From contig NZ_CP007597.1 of NCBI RefSeq assembly GCF_000661955.1, positions 3,150,755 through 3,214,754 of the forward strand: DNA of 64,000 nt, given 5' to 3'. The notes beneath the pieces were generated by a model. That model saw nothing but the letters and a program-made list of their open reading frames with translations, did no database searches and was not told where the DNA came from. Below are positions 28,295-37,207 of the stretch, piece by piece. Source of the DNA: Stenotrophomonas rhizophila. Lineage in GTDB: Bacteria > Pseudomonadota > Gammaproteobacteria > Xanthomonadales > Xanthomonadaceae. Within the stretch, counting starts at the first letter, position 1. Every line of letters begins with the position of its first letter. A program made the position numbers and the translations under genes.

Positions 28295-29428
28295 TCAGCC
28301 CTGCTGCGGCAGTGGCTGAGCGTTGACGGCAGCGGCCTTGGCGCGCACCGGCCGGCTCGGGAAGGCATGCCGCACGATGCGCCACATCACCTGGCCGAAC
28401 TGCTTCGGCAACGAGCCGGTGTTGTAGTGCTGGCCGTAGCGTGCGCAGATCGCCTTCACGTCCACCGCGATGGCCGCATAGCGGTTGGCCGGGATGTCCG
28501 GGAAGAAGTGGTGTTCGATCTGGTGGCTGAGGTTGCCCGACATGACATTCATCAGCTTGCCACCGGTCAGGTTGGACGAGCCGCGCAGCTGGCGCAGGTA
28601 CCAGTGGCCACGGCTTTCGTCGCGCACGCATTCCTTGGGGAAGGTCTCGGCGTCGGCGGTGAAGTGGCCGCAGAAGATGATCACGTAGGTCCACACGTTG
28701 CGGATCAGGTTGGCCACCACGTTGCCCAGCAGCACCGGCAGGAAGAACGGGCCGGCCAGCGCGGGGAACAGCAGGTAGTCCTTGAACATCTGCTTGCCCA
28801 TCTTGCGGCCCACCGGGCGCGCCTGCGCCAGCAGCTGGCGGAAGGTGATCTTGCCGGCGAACCAGCGGCCCAGGCGCAGGTCCTGGATGGCGATGCCCCA
28901 TTCGAACAGCAGTGCGAACACCACCGCCACCACCGGCTGGGTCAGGTAGAACGGGCGCCAGCGCTGTTCGGGGAAGATGCGCAGCAGGCCGTAGCCGATG
29001 TCATCGTCCAGCCCGCGCACGTTGGTGTAGGTGTGGTGGCGGAAATTGTGGGTCTTGCGCCAGTTGTCGGCGGTGCCGACGATGTCCCATTCGTAGGTGC
29101 TGCCCTGCAGCTGCGGGTCGCCCATCCAGTCGTACTGGCCGTGGATGACGTTGTGCGCCAGCTCCATGTTTTCCAGGATCTTGGACAGCGCCAGCAGCAC
29201 CACGCCGGCGATCCACGCCGGGATCAGCACGCTGTGCACGAAGGCACCGAGGAACAGCAGCGCGCGGCCGGCCACGCCGGTCCAGCGCACGCCGGCCACC
29301 ACGCGACGGATGTAACGCGCGTCGGCGGCCCCCAGCGTGGCCAGCTGGCGCGCACGCAGCGCATCGAGTTCATTGCCGAACGCATCCAGTTCGGTAGGCG
29401 ACAGCACGCGGTTGTGCACGGAAGACAT
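28295..29428 (-). CDS. Membrane fatty-acid desaturase (DesB-like)
   Basis: 377-residue membrane di-iron enzyme. Three histidine boxes are visible: HNVIHGQYDW (HxxxH), KTHNFRHHTY (HxxHH) and LSHQIEHHFF (HxxHH), with hydrophobic pairs between. The HQIEHH box is typical of acyl-CoA or acyl-lipid desaturases. It follows its probable redox partner, the ferredoxin reductase, by only 2 bp. This matches the desCB arrangement of Pseudomonas aeruginosa, where DesT represses an oxidoreductase-desaturase operon that adds a delta-9 double bond to saturated acyl-CoA. I chose the ATG at 29428; the longer frame overlaps the reductase. Confidence 0.9.
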   Translation of the reverse strand: MSSVHNRVLSPTELDAFGNELDALRARQLATLGAADARYIRRVVAGVRWTGVAGRALLFLGAFVHSVLIPAWIAGVVLLALSKILENMELAHNVIHGQYDWMGDPQLQGSTYEWDIVGTADNWRKTHNFRHHTYTNVRGLDDDIGYGLLRIFPEQRWRPFYLTQPVVAVVFALLFEWGIAIQDLRLGRWFAGKITFRQLLAQARPVGRKMGKQMFKDYLLFPALAGPFFLPVLLGNVVANLIRNVWTYVIIFCGHFTADAETFPKECVRDESRGHWYLRQLRGSSNLTGGKLMNVMSGNLSHQIEHHFFPDIPANRYAAIAVDVKAICARYGQHYNTGSLPKQFGQVMWRIVRHAFPSRPVRAKAAAVNAQPLPQQG

Positions 29429-29430
29429 GC

Positions 29431-30507
29431 TCAGAGCTCCAGGATCAGGTCGGTGCTGGCGCTGTTGACGCACAGCTTCACTTGCGTGGCCGGTTCATCG
29501 GCGTAGTCGCCGGTCAGGGTGTGCCGGGTGACACCGGACGCCTTGCCGCACACGCAGGTATTGCAGATGCCCATGCGGCAACCGCTGGCCGGGCGCAGGC
29601 CTTCGGCTTCCAGCGCCTGCAGCAGCGAGGTGCCGCGCGGGAGGGTCAGGGTGCGGCCACTGCGGCGCAGTTCGACCTGCACCGTGCCGGTTTCCGCGTC
29701 GGGCAGCAGCGGCGGGGTGAACGCTTCGAACTGCAGCGCGGCCACGCTGCCCTGCAGGCGTGCGCGGGCGGCATCAACGAAGCCACCCGGGCCGCACACC
29801 AGCACCTGGGCCGCACGGAGGTCGCCCAGTGCATCGAAGGCGTAGGCATCCACGCGCGGCGACGCGGCGTGCGGGTCGCGGGTCAGTGCCAGGTGCACGC
29901 GCAGGTTCGGGTGACGCGCGGCCAGTGCCGCCAGTTCGTCGGCAAAGCACAGTTCCTCGCGGCGGCGGGCCCAGTACACCAGGTCCACCGTGCCGGGCAT
30001 GCCGGCGGCATCCAGCTGGCGCAGCAGCGCGCGCATCGGGGTGATCCCGCTGCCGGCGGCCAACAGCAGCAGGCGCTGGGACTGGCGCGGGTCCACGGTC
30101 ATCTCGCCGAAGGCCTGGCCCAGCTCGAACGCCTCGCCGATCACCGCGTGATGGGCCAGGTGCTGGCTGACCTTGCCGCCCTCGATCGCCTTGACGGTGA
30201 TCGCCAGGGTGCCATCGGCCAGCCGCGTGGGGCTGTAGCTGCGCGACAGCCGGCGCCCATCCACGTCAACCCCGAGGGTGACGTGCTGGCCCGGCTGCAT
30301 CCCACGGAAATGCCGGTTCGGGCGCAGCACCAGGGTGACCGCATCGGCGCTGGCCTGCTCGCGCGCCACCAGCCGCGCCCGCGCCCGGCGCAGGGTCCAC
30401 AGCGGGTGCAGGCGCCCGGCCCAGAAGTCGAACAGCTCCTCGGACACCCAATGACGGGGCGAGATCGGGTTGCGGCGGCGGATCGGGGGGCGGGGATGAG
30501 CGCTCAT
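29431..30507 (-). CDS. Ferredoxin reductase with C-terminal 2Fe-2S domain
   Basis: 358 residues. The FAD-binding barrel (~45-140) has RLSRSYSPT, the flavin-binding RxYS motif. The NAD(P)-binding domain carries LLAAGSGITPMRALLR and VLVCGPGGFVDAA. A plant-type [2Fe-2S] domain at the end has CRMGICNTCVCG plus a last Cys (KLCVNS). This one-chain reductase-ferredoxin layout delivers electrons to di-iron desaturases and hydroxylases. It is the first gene of the two-gene operon with the desaturase and lies opposite a FabR/DesT-like repressor. I chose the ATG at 30507 because the extra 13 upstream residues run through the operator. Confidence 0.9.
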   Translation of the reverse strand: MSAHPRPPIRRRNPISPRHWVSEELFDFWAGRLHPLWTLRRARARLVAREQASADAVTLVLRPNRHFRGMQPGQHVTLGVDVDGRRLSRSYSPTRLADGTLAITVKAIEGGKVSQHLAHHAVIGEAFELGQAFGEMTVDPRQSQRLLLLAAGSGITPMRALLRQLDAAGMPGTVDLVYWARRREELCFADELAALAARHPNLRVHLALTRDPHAASPRVDAYAFDALGDLRAAQVLVCGPGGFVDAARARLQGSVAALQFEAFTPPLLPDAETGTVQVELRRSGRTLTLPRGTSLLQALEAEGLRPASGCRMGICNTCVCGKASGVTRHTLTGDYADEPATQVKLCVNSASTDLILEL

Positions 30508-30538
30508 GGGATCACTATACGCACGCACATACAGACGT

Positions 30539-30554
30539 GTATACACTTGTATAC
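30539..30554. promoter_or_regulatory. FabR/DesT-type operator in a divergent promoter
   Basis: GTATACACTTGTATAC, two identical GTATAC half-sites 4 bp apart. It lies between the reductase-desaturase operon and the TetR-family gene. On the plus strand it overlaps a -35-like TTGTAT, with TATGAT (-10) at 30568-30573, so the repressor probably controls itself as well. Confidence 0.65.
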
Positions 30555-30599
30555 TGACCGGACGGGCTATGATTCAGGGACTTGACCGCCCTGCCCCTG

Positions 30600-31265
30600 A
30601 TGACCTCCCCAGACCTGCCCCTGTCCGCTGCCGACGATGCCCATCCGGCGCGCAAAGCTTCGATCTCGCGCGACGACCTGCTGGCCGCCGCGCTGGCCCT
30701 GATCGGCCCGCACCGCAGTGTCTCCACGCTGAGCCTGCGCGAAGTGGCCCGCGAGGCCGGCATCGCCCCGAATTCGTTCTACCGCCAGTTCCGCGACATG
30801 GACGAACTGACCGTGGCGCTGATCGATCTGTCCGGGCGTTCGCTGCGCACGATCATCGGCGAGGCGCGCCAGCGCGCGGCGTCGTCCGAGCGCAGCGTGA
30901 TCCGGCTGTCGGTGGAGACCTTCTTCGAGCAGTTGCGCGCCGACCACAAGCTGCTGCACGTGCTGCTGCGCGAAGGCAGCGCCGGCTCAGACGCGTTCAA
31001 GCAGGCAGTGGACCGCGAACTGAACTACTTCGAAGACGAACTGCGGGTCGACCTGATCCGCCTGGCCGCCGCCGATGGCGGCGCGGTGCTGCACGAACCG
31101 GCGCTGGCGTCCAAGGCGATCACCCGGCTGGTGTTCGCCATGGGGGCCACCGCCGTGGACCAGCCGCAGGAAAAGGACGCCGAACTGATCGAGCAGCTGT
31201 CGCAGATGCTGCGCATGATCATCACCGGCGCGCGCACCATCGCCGGGAATCCGCCGACGCGTTGA
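30600..31265 (+). CDS. FabR/DesT-like TetR repressor of unsaturated fatty acid genes
   Basis: About 221 residues. The DNA-binding region VSTLSLREVAREAGIAPNSFYRQFRDMDELTVALID is very close to that of E. coli FabR (SLSLREVAREAGIAP.SFYRHFRD.DEL), as is VIRLSVETFFE, then LLREGS. FabR and DesT sense the balance of saturated and unsaturated acyl-CoA. The divergent desaturase operon and the palindrome at 30539-30554 support the same role here. The start is uncertain: TTG at 30582 would be nearly leaderless from the TATGAT box, while ATG at 30600 leaves a ~20-nt leader without a clear Shine-Dalgarno. Confidence 0.85.
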   Translation: MTSPDLPLSAADDAHPARKASISRDDLLAAALALIGPHRSVSTLSLREVAREAGIAPNSFYRQFRDMDELTVALIDLSGRSLRTIIGEARQRAASSERSVIRLSVETFFEQLRADHKLLHVLLREGSAGSDAFKQAVDRELNYFEDELRVDLIRLAAADGGAVLHEPALASKAITRLVFAMGATAVDQPQEKDAELIEQLSQMLRMIITGARTIAGNPPTR

Positions 31266-31308
31266 CCGGTGTCGGTCGACCCACGGCCAACTCAACGTGA
31301 ATGCCCCG

Positions 31309-31363
31309 GTAGGCGACCACCGTTGGTGGTCGCACAACGCACCGACCAACGGTCGGTACCTAC
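31309..31363. repeat. Inverted SMAG dimer overlapping the ohyA stop
   Basis: Plus-strand element 31309-31333 (GTAG head, stem GCGACCACC/GGTGGTCGC) and minus-strand element 31363-31339 (head GTAG, stem GTACCGACC/GGTCGGTGC). The TAG stop of ohyA (31362-31360) is part of the second GTAG. The second element is the same sequence as the one at the end of zur. Confidence 0.88.
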
Positions 31364-33327
31364 CGGCCGAGGCGGTCCAGGCGGGCCGAGACCTCCTTCA
31401 ATGCCAGGCTGCCCTTGCTGGACAGCCACGACAGTTCGTCCTCCATGAAACCGCGCTTGTCCTGCGCCTTCTCCGCGTCCGGCAGCGGCGGCAGGATGTG
31501 GGCGAAGTAGCTCTTGCCGAGCAACCGATGCAGCACCCGCTCGCCCGGGAACGGCTCGCCGTTGTTCAACGCCCGCGCCGCCTTGAGCAGGTTGCGCACG
31601 TCGTACTGCACCGGGCTGATGTCCGGCACCTGCTTGGCCAGCCCCAGCAGCGTGTACACCGCCACCCGCGCGGTACGCACCGAGCTTTCCATGGTGAAAA
31701 TCACATCGTTGCGGGTTTCCACGAACTGGCCGAGCAGGCCCAGGTTGGTGCAGCCGGCCGGGACGACGTGCGGGCGATCGCCAGCGGCACGCGGCATGAA
31801 CTGCGCGGTGATGTACGGCATCAGCGCCAGCCGGACCTTGGTGGCCTCGGCCACCACATCCAGCTGGTCGCCAATGCCCAGGTGGTGGCACAGCTCGGCC
31901 AGGATCTCGCGACCGGTACAGGCCGGCATCGGCTTCTTGATGTGGTTGCCGTCCTGGTCCATCAGCAGTGCGTACACCCAGACCACCAGCACGTCGCGTG
32001 GCTGGTCGACGAAATGCGGCTGGCGGTTCACGGTGAAGCTGAGCACCCAGTTGGAGTCGGTGATGGTGATCACCCCGCCGGTAACGGTACGGCCCGAATA
32101 CGGGTCGTTGACCGACAGCGAGGCGATCTTGTCCACCAACGGCGACGGACGGCAGGTGAGCGTGGCCGATTCCCACATCGAGCGGTCGATGTCGCCGTAG
32201 AACTTCTCCGGCTTGCCGAAGATCGGCGACTGCCGCGCCAGGTTGCGCCACAGCGCCCAGTCACTGTCCTCGCCCGGTTCATGCCGATCACGCTGCAGCA
32301 CCGGCGCGGTATCCATGTCGCCGTAGGCGGTGCCTTCGGTCATCGAACCGGTCAGGGCGAACACCAGGTCCCCCTCGCCCACCGCGATGCGGTCCTCGCG
32401 CCCGCCCACCTTGCAGCGGATCGCAGTGACGGTGCGTGCATCGCCGTCCACGGCCATTTCCAGGTCATGCACGCGCGTATCGAACTGGATCTGCACGCCC
32501 TGCGCACGCAGCATGCGCGCCAGCGGCACCACGAAACTCTCGTACTGGTTGTACTTGGGAAATACCAGCGCCGACATATCGTTGAGGCCGTCGATCGCGT
32601 CCAGGAAGCGGTGCATGTACAGCTTCATCTCCAGCAGGCTCTGCCAGTTCTCGAAGGCGAACATCGACCGCCAGAAGAACCAGAAATTGCTCTGCAGGAA
32701 GCCTTCGCTGAAGTAGTCCTCGATGGTCACATCGTCCAGCTCTTCCTTGCGCTTGAGCAGCAGTTTCACCAGTTCCCACTGCTGGCCACGGCTCAGGCCG
32801 AAGGTCGAGAAATCCTGGACCTTGCCCTGCTGGTGCAGCAGCCGCGCCTTGGACCAGTTCGGGTCGTGGTCGTTCACCGCGCGGTACTCGTCCAGCACGC
32901 TGAAGCCCTCGGGCAGTTCCAGCGCGGGCACATCCTGGAACAGGTCCCAGAAGTTGTCGTAGTTCCAGTTCATCTCGCGCCCGCCGCGCACCAGGTAACC
33001 CTGCTCGGGATTGCCTGCCCCATCGAGCGACCCGCCTTCGATGTCCAGGCTGTCGATCAGGGTGATGTTGGCCGCCGGCATGCCGCCATCGCGGATCAGG
33101 TAGAACGCCGCGGCGAGCCCGGCAATGCCGGTGCCGATGATGTACGCATGGCGCTGCGCGATGCCTTCCGTCGGCAGCGGGCGATTGCGCATGTAGGCGC
33201 CCATCGTGTCCGGCGGCGGCAGGGTGTTGAGCGGCTGGTTGGACCAGTAGGTGCCACTGCCGTCGGGCTCATGGTCGAACGTGGGCGACGTGGCGGGCGT
33301 AGCGGACTGCGCGGGCTGCTGGGTCAT
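31360..33327 (-). CDS. ohyA: Oleate hydratase
   Basis: 655 residues, the usual size for FAD-dependent oleate hydratases (myosin-cross-reactive antigen family). The N-terminal nucleotide-binding loop is [20 protein letters not shown] (~62-81). The family signature follows: [33 protein letters not shown], which holds the catalytic Glu and flavin contacts. Long insertions and the C-terminal helical cap are present. The enzyme adds water across the cis-9 double bond of free oleic or palmitoleic acid to give 10-hydroxy acids. It lies next to the desaturase/FabR locus, an apt context. The stop codon is contributed by a SMAG head. Confidence 0.95.
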   Translation of the reverse strand: MTQQPAQSATPATSPTFDHEPDGSGTYWSNQPLNTLPPPDTMGAYMRNRPLPTEGIAQRHAYIIGTGIAGLAAAFYLIRDGGMPAANITLIDSLDIEGGSLDGAGNPEQGYLVRGGREMNWNYDNFWDLFQDVPALELPEGFSVLDEYRAVNDHDPNWSKARLLHQQGKVQDFSTFGLSRGQQWELVKLLLKRKEELDDVTIEDYFSEGFLQSNFWFFWRSMFAFENWQSLLEMKLYMHRFLDAIDGLNDMSALVFPKYNQYESFVVPLARMLRAQGVQIQFDTRVHDLEMAVDGDARTVTAIRCKVGGREDRIAVGEGDLVFALTGSMTEGTAYGDMDTAPVLQRDRHEPGEDSDWALWRNLARQSPIFGKPEKFYGDIDRSMWESATLTCRPSPLVDKIASLSVNDPYSGRTVTGGVITITDSNWVLSFTVNRQPHFVDQPRDVLVVWVYALLMDQDGNHIKKPMPACTGREILAELCHHLGIGDQLDVVAEATKVRLALMPYITAQFMPRAAGDRPHVVPAGCTNLGLLGQFVETRNDVIFTMESSVRTARVAVYTLLGLAKQVPDISPVQYDVRNLLKAARALNNGEPFPGERVLHRLLGKSYFAHILPPLPDAEKAQDKRGFMEDELSWLSSKGSLALKEVSARLDRLGR

Positions 33328-33613
33328 TGCACCTATCCTTCTGGTCTGCAGGGGTATCGCATGGCCGCTCGCGGCCTTGCGCCGACGGTAGCACCGCCGT
33401 GCTTTCCGTCAGGTTACGCCGCCGATCCCGCCGCGCCTTGATCGACATCAATACGCACGGCATCGCCTGCGTGCGAGCGAGCGATGATGCGAGGCACCGC
33501 ATCTCAACGCGGTTCGCAGACCGCCGCCACCGCACGGGACCGGCGTGAAGACCCGGGCTTCACGCGGCGCGCACCATACTTTGCCGAATGCTTTACATAC
33601 GGAACGCCCATTC

Positions 33614-35020
33614 GTGAGCCGGCACACGGCGCTTGCGCGCGCAAAGAAAGGACTTCACTGCACCGCCCTGCTCCTGTGCAGCGGCGCGGCCATGGCCCAG
33701 TCGCCCATCGGCGAGGCCGCCGTTCCGGCGCTGGACTGGCAGCAGTCGCAGCAGCGCCTGGAACAGGTGTCCGACGCACTGGCCGCCGCCGATGCCTCGG
33801 TGCGCAACAAGCAGGACCTGCAGGACGCCACCCGCCTGCTGCGCCTGCCGGAGATCACCGGTGAAGTGCGCCGCCTACAGTTCCAGAAGACGCTGACCCT
33901 GCCCCTGGGCTCGCTGGCCCCGGTGGCCGAGGCGTTCGGCATCGAGTCGCCGTTGCAGTTCACCGAGCGCGACTGGCGCACCCGCCCGGTCGTCACCGCG
34001 GTGCTGCCGCTGTACACCGGCGGTTTGATCCCGGCCGCCCAACAGGCCGCCGCCGGCGCCACCGCGCAGGCCAGCGCCGAGCGCGAATCGCAGCGCCAGT
34101 CGTTGAGCGTGCAGCTGGCCCAGGCCTACTTCGGGCAGCGCCTGGCCGAGCAGGCCGTGGACGTGCGCCGTGACGTGCGCGACGGGCTGCAGCGCCACCT
34201 CGACGATGCCCTGAAGCTGGAACGCGAAGGCTTCGCCACCCGCGCCCAGCGCCTGCAGGCCAACGTGGCCCGCGACAAGGCCGAGCGCGACTACCAGAAG
34301 TCGCTCAACGACCTGCAGACCCTGAAGGCCGCGCTGGCCACCCTGCTGCGCAGCGGGGGCGAAGTGCGCCCGCTGTCGCCGTTGTTCGTACATCGCACGC
34401 CGATCGGCGCGCTTCCCAGCTTCGAACGCGATGCGCAGGCCCGGCAGCCGCAGATCGCGCGGCTGCGCGCACTGGTGGCCCAGGCCGAGCAAGGCGTGCG
34501 CGTGCAGCAGGCCAAGCTCAAGCCCACCGTGTACCTGTTTGGCCAGTACGACTTCCTGCGCCGCGACGAAATGCTGACCGACCCGGACTGGGCGTTCGGC
34601 ATCGGCCTGAAGTACACCTTCCTGTCCCCCAGTTCACGCCCGGCGCAGATCAGCGCCGCGCGCGCGCAGCAGGAGCAGGCCGAGGCCGGCCTGCGCGAAG
34701 CGGAAAACCAGGTCACCCTGGGCGTGCGCAAGGCCTGGTACGAACTGGATACCGCACGCCAGCAGTTCCTGCTGCTGGACAGCAGCATCGAACAGAACCG
34801 CGAGAACCTGCGCCTGCAGGAGTTGGCGTTCCGCGAAGGCCAGGCCACCTCGCTGGACGTGATCGATGCGCGGCTGGGGCTGGGCGGTGCACAGGTGGAA
34901 CGCGCACAGGCGGCGTACCAGTACGACGTGGCGCTGGCACAACTGCTGGAGATCAGTGGACAGATGGACCGTTATGACGAATTCCGCCGCCAGGCCGACG
35001 AGGTGATCGCGCATGAATGA
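33614..35020 (+). CDS. TolC-family outer-membrane efflux channel
   Basis: About 468 residues with an N-terminal signal (LHCTALLLCSGAAMAQ). Two outer-membrane-efflux-protein repeats have long Ala/Gln/Arg-rich helices and typical ends (LSVQLAQAYFGQRLAEQAV; VRKAWYELDTARQQFLLLDSS). Beta-strand pieces include VYLFGQYDFLRRDE and FGIGLKYTF. I chose the GTG at 33614, nine bases after GGAA, because it yields a clean signal peptide; the frame stays open to a GTG at 33545. It overlaps the HlyD gene by 8 bp and is the first of four tightly coupled export genes. It is divergent from ohyA. Confidence 0.88.
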   Translation: MSRHTALARAKKGLHCTALLLCSGAAMAQSPIGEAAVPALDWQQSQQRLEQVSDALAAADASVRNKQDLQDATRLLRLPEITGEVRRLQFQKTLTLPLGSLAPVAEAFGIESPLQFTERDWRTRPVVTAVLPLYTGGLIPAAQQAAAGATAQASAERESQRQSLSVQLAQAYFGQRLAEQAVDVRRDVRDGLQRHLDDALKLEREGFATRAQRLQANVARDKAERDYQKSLNDLQTLKAALATLLRSGGEVRPLSPLFVHRTPIGALPSFERDAQARQPQIARLRALVAQAEQGVRVQQAKLKPTVYLFGQYDFLRRDEMLTDPDWAFGIGLKYTFLSPSSRPAQISAARAQQEQAEAGLREAENQVTLGVRKAWYELDTARQQFLLLDSSIEQNRENLRLQELAFREGQATSLDVIDARLGLGGAQVERAQAAYQYDVALAQLLEISGQMDRYDEFRRQADEVIAHE

Positions 35021-36029
35021 CACACTGCAGGCGCCCGCCGATGCGCCGCCGCCGAACAAGCGCAAACTCGGTATTGCCCTCGCGCTGGTGCTGGCGATCG
35101 TGGTGGTGGTTGGCCTGTGGCTGGCCTGGCGCAGCCCGGCCGAACAGCTGCAGGGCATGGCCGACGCCGACACCGTCAACGTGGCCGCCAAGATCACCGC
35201 ACGTCTGGCCGCACTGAAGGTGCGCGAAGGCGACCGGGTCCAGGCCGGCCAGGTGCTGTTCGTGCTGGACAGCCCGGAAGTGGCCGCCAAGGAAGAACAG
35301 GCGCAAGGCGCGCTGGAGGCTGCCAGCGCCGTGGCCGACAAGGCCGATGCCGGCGCGCGCAGCGAAGACATCCGCGCCGCGCAGGCCAACTGGAAACGCG
35401 CTGAAGCCGGTGCCACGCTTGCCGATGCCACCTACCAGCGCGTGCAGAACCTGTTCAACGAAGGCGTGATGACCCGGCAGAAGCGCGACGAAGCGCTGGC
35501 CCAGGCACGCAGTTCGCGCGAGCTGTCCAACGCCGCCCGCGCACAGTACGACCAGGCGCTGGCCGGCGCGCGCGAGCAGGACAAGCGTGCCGCACAGGGC
35601 CAGGTCCGCCAGGCACGCGGCGCGGTGGCCGAAGTGGACGCCGCGCGTGAGGAGGTCAACGGCCGCGCGCCGCTGGCCGGCGAGATCAACAAGCGCATGG
35701 CCGATGTGGGCGAACTGGTGCCGGCGGGCTACCCGGTGTTCACCCTGGTCGACATCGACCGCATGTGGGTATCGGTGAACCTGCGCGAATCGCAGATGCG
35801 GGGCCTGAAGATCGGCAATCGGCTGCGCGGGCAGGTCCCCGCGCTGGATCGCGATGTCGAGTTCGAGGTGTACTTCATCAACCCGGCCGGCGATTACGCC
35901 ACCTGGCGCGCTACCCGGCAGTCGTCGGGCTACGACGTGCGCAGCTTCGAGATCCGGCTGCGCCCGGTGGCGCGCGTGGAGGGCTTCCGCCCCGGCATGA
36001 GCGTGCTGTTCGCGTGGCCGCAGGGATGA
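35013..36029 (+). CDS. HlyD/YhiI-like membrane fusion protein
   Basis: 338 residues with one TM anchor (~18-36, LGIALALVLAIVVVVGLWLAW). The barrel-sandwich starts at VNVAAKITARLAALKVREGDRVQAGQVLFVLDS. A long helical hairpin (~85-220) follows. The second lipoyl half is NGRAPLAGEINKRMADVGELVPAGYPVFTLVDID, then a beta-barrel ending FRPGMSVLFAWP. It resembles the YhiI/YbhG adaptors that pair with ABC-2 exporters rather than MFS pumps. It overlaps the channel gene by 8 bp and the next permease by 4 bp (ATGA). Confidence 0.9.
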   Translation: MNDTLQAPADAPPPNKRKLGIALALVLAIVVVVGLWLAWRSPAEQLQGMADADTVNVAAKITARLAALKVREGDRVQAGQVLFVLDSPEVAAKEEQAQGALEAASAVADKADAGARSEDIRAAQANWKRAEAGATLADATYQRVQNLFNEGVMTRQKRDEALAQARSSRELSNAARAQYDQALAGAREQDKRAAQGQVRQARGAVAEVDAAREEVNGRAPLAGEINKRMADVGELVPAGYPVFTLVDIDRMWVSVNLRESQMRGLKIGNRLRGQVPALDRDVEFEVYFINPAGDYATWRATRQSSGYDVRSFEIRLRPVARVEGFRPGMSVLFAWPQG

Positions 36030-37207
36030 ACCGGTCGCGGCGGGCGGGCTTCGGCGCCGCCTTCCAACGCGAGCTGCAGCACCTGCGCAGCGACCGCGCC
36101 GACCTGCTGCTGGTGACACTGTTACCGCTGCTGATGCTGGCGGTGATGGCCTGGTTGTTTGCCGCGTCGGTGATGCGCGACATTCCCATTGCCATTGTCG
36201 ACCTCGACCACAGTGCCGAGAGCCGTCTGCTGGCGCGCATGCTGGATGCCAGCCCGGGCATCGCCGTGGCCAGCCAACCGGCCAGCCTGGCCGATGCACA
36301 GGCCGAGCTGCGGCGGCTGGAGGTCTTTGCCGTGGTGCTGGTCCCCCGCGACGCCACCCGCCAGGCGCTGCGTGGCAGCCAGGGCACCGTGTTCGCCTAC
36401 TACAACGCGACCTACCTCACCACCGGGCAGTCGGCGGTGCGCGATATCGTGGAAGCGGTCGGTGCCTGGAACGCACGCCTGCTGACCGGCGGCATCGGCA
36501 AACAGGTCGGCCCGGCCAAACTGCGCGCGCCGCCCATCGCGGTGCAGTCGGACATCCTGCACAACCCGGCGCGCAGTTACGAACTGTTCCTGCTGCCGCT
36601 GCTGTTTCCGGCAGTGTTGTCGCTGGGCCTGGCGCTGGCGGTGGCCGCCAGCCTGGGCCGCGAGGTGCGCGACGGCCAGCTGCGTGCGTGGCTGGGCAGC
36701 ACCCCCTGGGCGGCCATCGCCGGCAAGATCTGCCCCTATGTCGCGCTGTTCTCGGTGTATGGCGCACTCGGCGTGCTGTACCTGGCGCTGCTGCGCGGCG
36801 ACGGCATCGCCGGCAGCCTGCTGTTGCTGATGCTGGGCCAGCCGCTGTTCTACCTGGCATGCGCGGCGGTGGCGCTGCTGTTTGTGGGGCTCACCCGTGA
36901 CATGGGCACCGCGCTGTCGGCCATCGGCTTGAGCATCGGCACCGCGCTGGCATTCTCCGGGGCCACCTTCCCGGTGGTGGATGCGCCGCTGTTCACCCGC
37001 ATCTGGAACCTGCTGCTGCCGCTCACCGCCTACGTCAAGCTGCAGACCCAGCAGCAGTTTGTGGGCGCACCGTGGACGGTATCGCTGTGGCCGTTGGCCA
37101 CGCTGCTGCTGATGGTGCTGGTGGCCGGCGGCATCGGCGGCTGGCGCCTGATCGTCGCAGCGCGCGCCCTGCCCACGCCGGTGGCCTCCAACGGGGCGGC
37201 CGCATGA
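36026..37207 (+). CDS. ABC-2-type permease, first of a paralogous pair
   Basis: 393 residues. The ABC-2 layout is one N-terminal TM (~29-50, LLVTLLPLLMLAVMAWLFAASV), a periplasmic domain of ~140 residues beginning IPIAIVDLDHSAESRLLARMLDAS, then five C-terminal TMs. The periplasmic start (IVDxDxSxxSRxL) is typical of YhhJ/YbhS-type permeases. The true start is the ATG at 36026, overlapping the HlyD stop. It is paralogous to the next gene, so a heterodimeric membrane core is likely. Neither permease carries, nor lies beside, an ATP-binding subunit. Confidence 0.88.
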   Translation: MNRSRRAGFGAAFQRELQHLRSDRADLLLVTLLPLLMLAVMAWLFAASVMRDIPIAIVDLDHSAESRLLARMLDASPGIAVASQPASLADAQAELRRLEVFAVVLVPRDATRQALRGSQGTVFAYYNATYLTTGQSAVRDIVEAVGAWNARLLTGGIGKQVGPAKLRAPPIAVQSDILHNPARSYELFLLPLLFPAVLSLGLALAVAASLGREVRDGQLRAWLGSTPWAAIAGKICPYVALFSVYGALGVLYLALLRGDGIAGSLLLLMLGQPLFYLACAAVALLFVGLTRDMGTALSAIGLSIGTALAFSGATFPVVDAPLFTRIWNLLLPLTAYVKLQTQQQFVGAPWTVSLWPLATLLLMVLVAGGIGGWRLIVAARALPTPVASNGAAA

